Shown here piece by piece: positions 52,521 through 54,375 of a DNA stretch of 54,375 nt. Source of the stretch: Segatella hominis (GTDB taxonomy: Bacteria > Bacteroidota > Bacteroidia > Bacteroidales > Bacteroidaceae). Position numbers and translations under genes: made by a program. The stretch covers positions 1 to 54,375 of the forward strand of contig NZ_SGVY01000024.1 in NCBI RefSeq assembly GCF_004535825.1, read 5' to 3'. The first letter of the stretch is position 1, and each line of letters opens with the position of its first letter. The notes beneath the pieces were generated by a model. The model was not told the DNA's origin. It ran no database searches and saw only the letters and a program-made list of their open reading frames with translations.

Positions 52521-53822
52521 ATGGATATTTCAGAACTCTATCAGATTTACCAAGCGCACCCAGTGATTACCACTGACAGCCGCGACTGCCCAGAGGGCAG
52601 CATCTTCCTGGCTTTGAAGGGCGCATCGTTTGATGGCAATAAGTTTGCCGACATGGCTTTGGAGAAAGGCTGTGCCTATGTGATTGTTGATGAAAAAGAG
52701 TATGCCAAGGAGGGCGATGAGCGCTACATCCTCGTAGAAGATTGCCTCACCACCTTCAAGGAACTCGCCCGTGAGCACCGTCGCCACTTCGACATTCCTG
52801 TTATAGGTATCACCGGCACCAACGGCAAGACCACAACCAAGGAATTGGTTTCTGCCGTGCTCGATGAGAAATACAACGTGATGTTTACACAGGGCAATTT
52901 TAATAATGATGTCGGTGTTCCTAAGACGCTCTTCCGCCTCAATCCGGAAAATGAAATTGCTGTTGTAGAAATGGGTGCCTCCCATCCTGGCGACATCCAG
53001 AAACTCGTGGATTACGTGGAACCTACCTGCGGCATGATTACCAATGTGGGGCGTGCCCACCTGCAAGGTTTCGGCAGTTTTGAGGGAGTAAAGAAGACCA
53101 AGGGCGAACTTTACGACTTCCTTGCGGCCAACGATGCTTTGGTATTCATCAATGCCGACAACGAACACTTGATGGAGATGGCAGACCAGCGCAATATCAA
53201 CCGCCTCATCACCTACGGCAAAGATGAGAACTGCGATGTTTGGGGAGAGGTTATCTCCTGCGCTCCTTTCCTGAAGTTCCGCTGGCGCTCCGAGAGTTTC
53301 GACTGGCATGAGGTTCAGACTCATCTCATCGGCTCTTACAATATCGACAACATGCTTGCCGCCATCACCATCGGTCTTCATTTCGATGTGAAGCCTCAGC
53401 AGATAGACCACGCTTTGGAGAATTACATTCCAAGCAACAACCGTTCACAGTTGGAAGAGACGGCACACAACAAGCTGGTGGTAGATGCCTACAATGCCAA
53501 CCCATCGAGCATGGCAGCCGCCATCGAGAATTTCCGCGTGATGGATGTACCTCAAAAGATGGCTATCTTAGGTCAGATGGGCGAGCTTGGAGAAGTAAGT
53601 CACGAGGAACATCAGAAGGTAGTTGACCAACTGCAGGCTGCCGGTCTGGAGAATGTATGGCTGGTAGGCGATGAGTTCAAGGATATTCCATGCAGCTACC
53701 GCAAGTTCCATGATGTAGAAGAGGTAAAGGCAGCCATCAAGGAAGCACAGCCTCACGACCATTACATCCTCATCAAGGGTAGCAATAGTGTCAAGTTATT
53801 TCAGCTTCCAGAATTATTATAA
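52521..53822 (+). CDS. murF: UDP-N-acetylmuramoyl-tripeptide-D-alanyl-D-alanine ligase
   Basis: Adds D-Ala-D-Ala to the peptidoglycan precursor using ATP. It has 433 residues: N-terminal domain with ITTDSRDCPEGSIFLALKG, the ATP loop GITGTNGKTTTKE (about 96-108), NFNNDVGVPKTLF, VEMGASHPGDI, and the C-terminal VVDAYNANPSSMAAAI. Alone on the plus strand rather than in an mra cluster; Ddl, its substrate supplier, is encoded at 39235. Confidence 0.95.
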   Translation: MDISELYQIYQAHPVITTDSRDCPEGSIFLALKGASFDGNKFADMALEKGCAYVIVDEKEYAKEGDERYILVEDCLTTFKELAREHRRHFDIPVIGITGTNGKTTTKELVSAVLDEKYNVMFTQGNFNNDVGVPKTLFRLNPENEIAVVEMGASHPGDIQKLVDYVEPTCGMITNVGRAHLQGFGSFEGVKKTKGELYDFLAANDALVFINADNEHLMEMADQRNINRLITYGKDENCDVWGEVISCAPFLKFRWRSESFDWHEVQTHLIGSYNIDNMLAAITIGLHFDVKPQQIDHALENYIPSNNRSQLEETAHNKLVVDAYNANPSSMAAAIENFRVMDVPQKMAILGQMGELGEVSHEEHQKVVDQLQAAGLENVWLVGDEFKDIPCSYRKFHDVEEVKAAIKEAQPHDHYILIKGSNSVKLFQLPELL

Positions 53823-53849
53823 GGATTTAGAATACGCCCCCAAAAATTA

Positions 53850-53910
53850 TTTCCTGCCCAAAGCATAATTTCTACGTGGGCAAGGAGAATTTTTTCCTTG
53901 GGCAGGGAAA
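53850..53910. repeat. Inverted repeat after murF
   Basis: tttcctgccca (53850-53860) and tgggcagggaaa (53899-53910) pair with a single extra G; a further gggcaagg copy lies between them (53878). No gene is seen in 53823-54297. Confidence 0.5.
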
Positions 53911-53937
53911 AATGAAAGTGGGGTAAGCCCCAAGAAT

Positions 53938-53990
53938 AAAGGCGATGTTCCGATTTCACTCGGAGCACCGCCTTTGTCTATTTTTTCTCA
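53938..53990 (+). terminator. Terminator after murF
   Basis: aaaggcg (53938-53944) with cgccttt (53969-53975), inner tccga with tcgga, then a T-run (53981-53986). Confidence 0.75.
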
Positions 53991-54144
53991 AACATCCATA
54001 CGGATGCAAGTTTCCGTTTTACTTCACACTAAACTTCAGCGTCTTGCCTTTCACCTTGATGATATTTTAGTGCCGTTTTATGTAGCTGCGATACACTTTT
54101 CTGCACTTTTTTTATAAGCTATAACTTGTTAAAAATCGACCTAA

Positions 54145-54240
54145 CTTAACGATGCGCATCATTGCACCTTAACGATGCGCATCATTAGCACCTAATAAAG
54201 CGCATCATTAACACCTAATAAAGCGCATCGTTAGACCTCT
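54145..54240. repeat. Four 23-bp tandem repeats
   Basis: The core gcgcat occurs at 54154, 54177, 54200 and 54223, exactly 23 bp apart. Two unit types: ttaacgatgcgcatcatt and taataaagcgcatcatt, each followed by a short agcacc/aacacc link. The first type contains the 10-bp palindrome gatgcgcatc. Lies about 60-150 bp before a probable transposase gene. Confidence 0.8.
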
Positions 54241-54297
54241 ATAAAACGTGTCTTACTACAGAAAAAGTGTACACCATTTTAACTTAAAAAAAGTAAA

Positions 54298-54375
54298 ATG
54301 GAAAGCAAAAAGAATGAACGTGCAAATTACAGTTTAGACTTTAAACTAAAAGTCTTGGCTGACATGTATGAGAAT
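54298..54375 (+). CDS. Start of a probable IS3-type transposase (OrfA-like), cut by the window edge
   Basis: 26 codons are visible: MESKKNERANYSLDFKLK followed by VLADMYEN. The YSLDFKLKVLADM pattern resembles the first helix of the helix-turn-helix in IS3-family OrfA proteins. The element end is not identified; a TGT at 54249 could be near it. Too short for a firm call. Confidence 0.4.
   Translation, partial: MESKKNERANYSLDFKLKVLADMYEN

Noticed and set aside
52530-53411. 293-codon minus-strand frame opposite murF
   Set aside because: Shadow of murF; the promoter and codon pattern belong to the plus strand.
54145-54240. CRISPR array
   Set aside because: Units are contiguous tandem repeats of 23 bp without unique spacers.
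1-54375. tRNA or rRNA genes
   Set aside because: No cloverleaf-like or rRNA-like stretch was recognised in any intergenic gap; a covariance scan would be needed to be certain.

Overview
The window looks like a chromosome segment of a gut or oral Bacteroidota bacterium, most likely Prevotella/Segatella. The evidence is a SusC/RagA receptor fragment, two outer-membrane beta-barrel receptors of the Bacteroidota type, a DUF6377-type regulator, an N-succinylornithine-type carbamoyltransferase, and promoters of the TTG-N19/20-TAnnTTTGC type before most transcription units. The genus is inference from protein style. No rRNA or tRNA gene was seen.

Layout. 1-5000: a truncated susC-like gene that ends inside a structured repeat, a GH28 pectinase-like enzyme and a myo-inositol-1-phosphate synthase, all on the minus strand. 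5200-10060: an arginine cluster on the plus strand (argR, a GNAT acetyltransferase, argG, argC, argD). 10060-16080: an accessory stretch with a 33-bp-period repeat at two loci, a second copy of the structured repeat, two orphan lipoproteins, a MntA/HepT toxin-antitoxin pair, a beta-barrel receptor and a KilA-N pseudogene. 16120-20183: a four-gene operon of LytTR regulator, TonB-like protein, TPR lipoprotein-like protein and beta-barrel receptor. 20300-26070: proC, a PQQ-propeller lipoprotein, an XRE-cupin regulator with its acyl-CoA synthetase, and proB. 26160-32770: a GH36 alpha-galactosidase and TonB receptor divergent from a DUF6377 regulator. 33004-37935: a DUF1016 nuclease, proA with argF', and an FkbO-like RidA-fold protein. 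38074-42603: an envelope operon (PASTA protein, RluD, Ddl, acyltransferase) and rpmH. 42819-46522: efp, GT2, radC, a MIP18/SufT-like gene and lpxH. 46558-52400: kdgK-like kinase, pta-ackA, and an operon of three small membrane proteins, folP and cdaA. 52521-53822: murF. The right edge has four 23-bp tandem repeats and the start of a probable transposase gene.

How the genes work together. Arginine and proline synthesis genes are spread through 31 kb (argRGCD, proC, proB, proA-argF'). The carbamoyltransferase resembles the Bacteroides succinyl-ornithine enzyme, so the argC and argD products probably handle succinylated intermediates and the GNAT is a candidate for the missing first step. Cell-envelope genes (ddl, murF, PASTA, lpxH, acyltransferase, cdaA) form a second theme.

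The most unusual signals are not genes: a 12-mer (CCTTATTATATA) found eight times on both strands, mostly inside coding sequence; a duplicated element with a conserved pseudoknot-like pairing; a 33-bp repeat encoding a TFMRDF-like peptide repeat; palindromes inside the DUF1016 gene that match its own terminator; and two tandem 34-residue membrane microproteins before folP.
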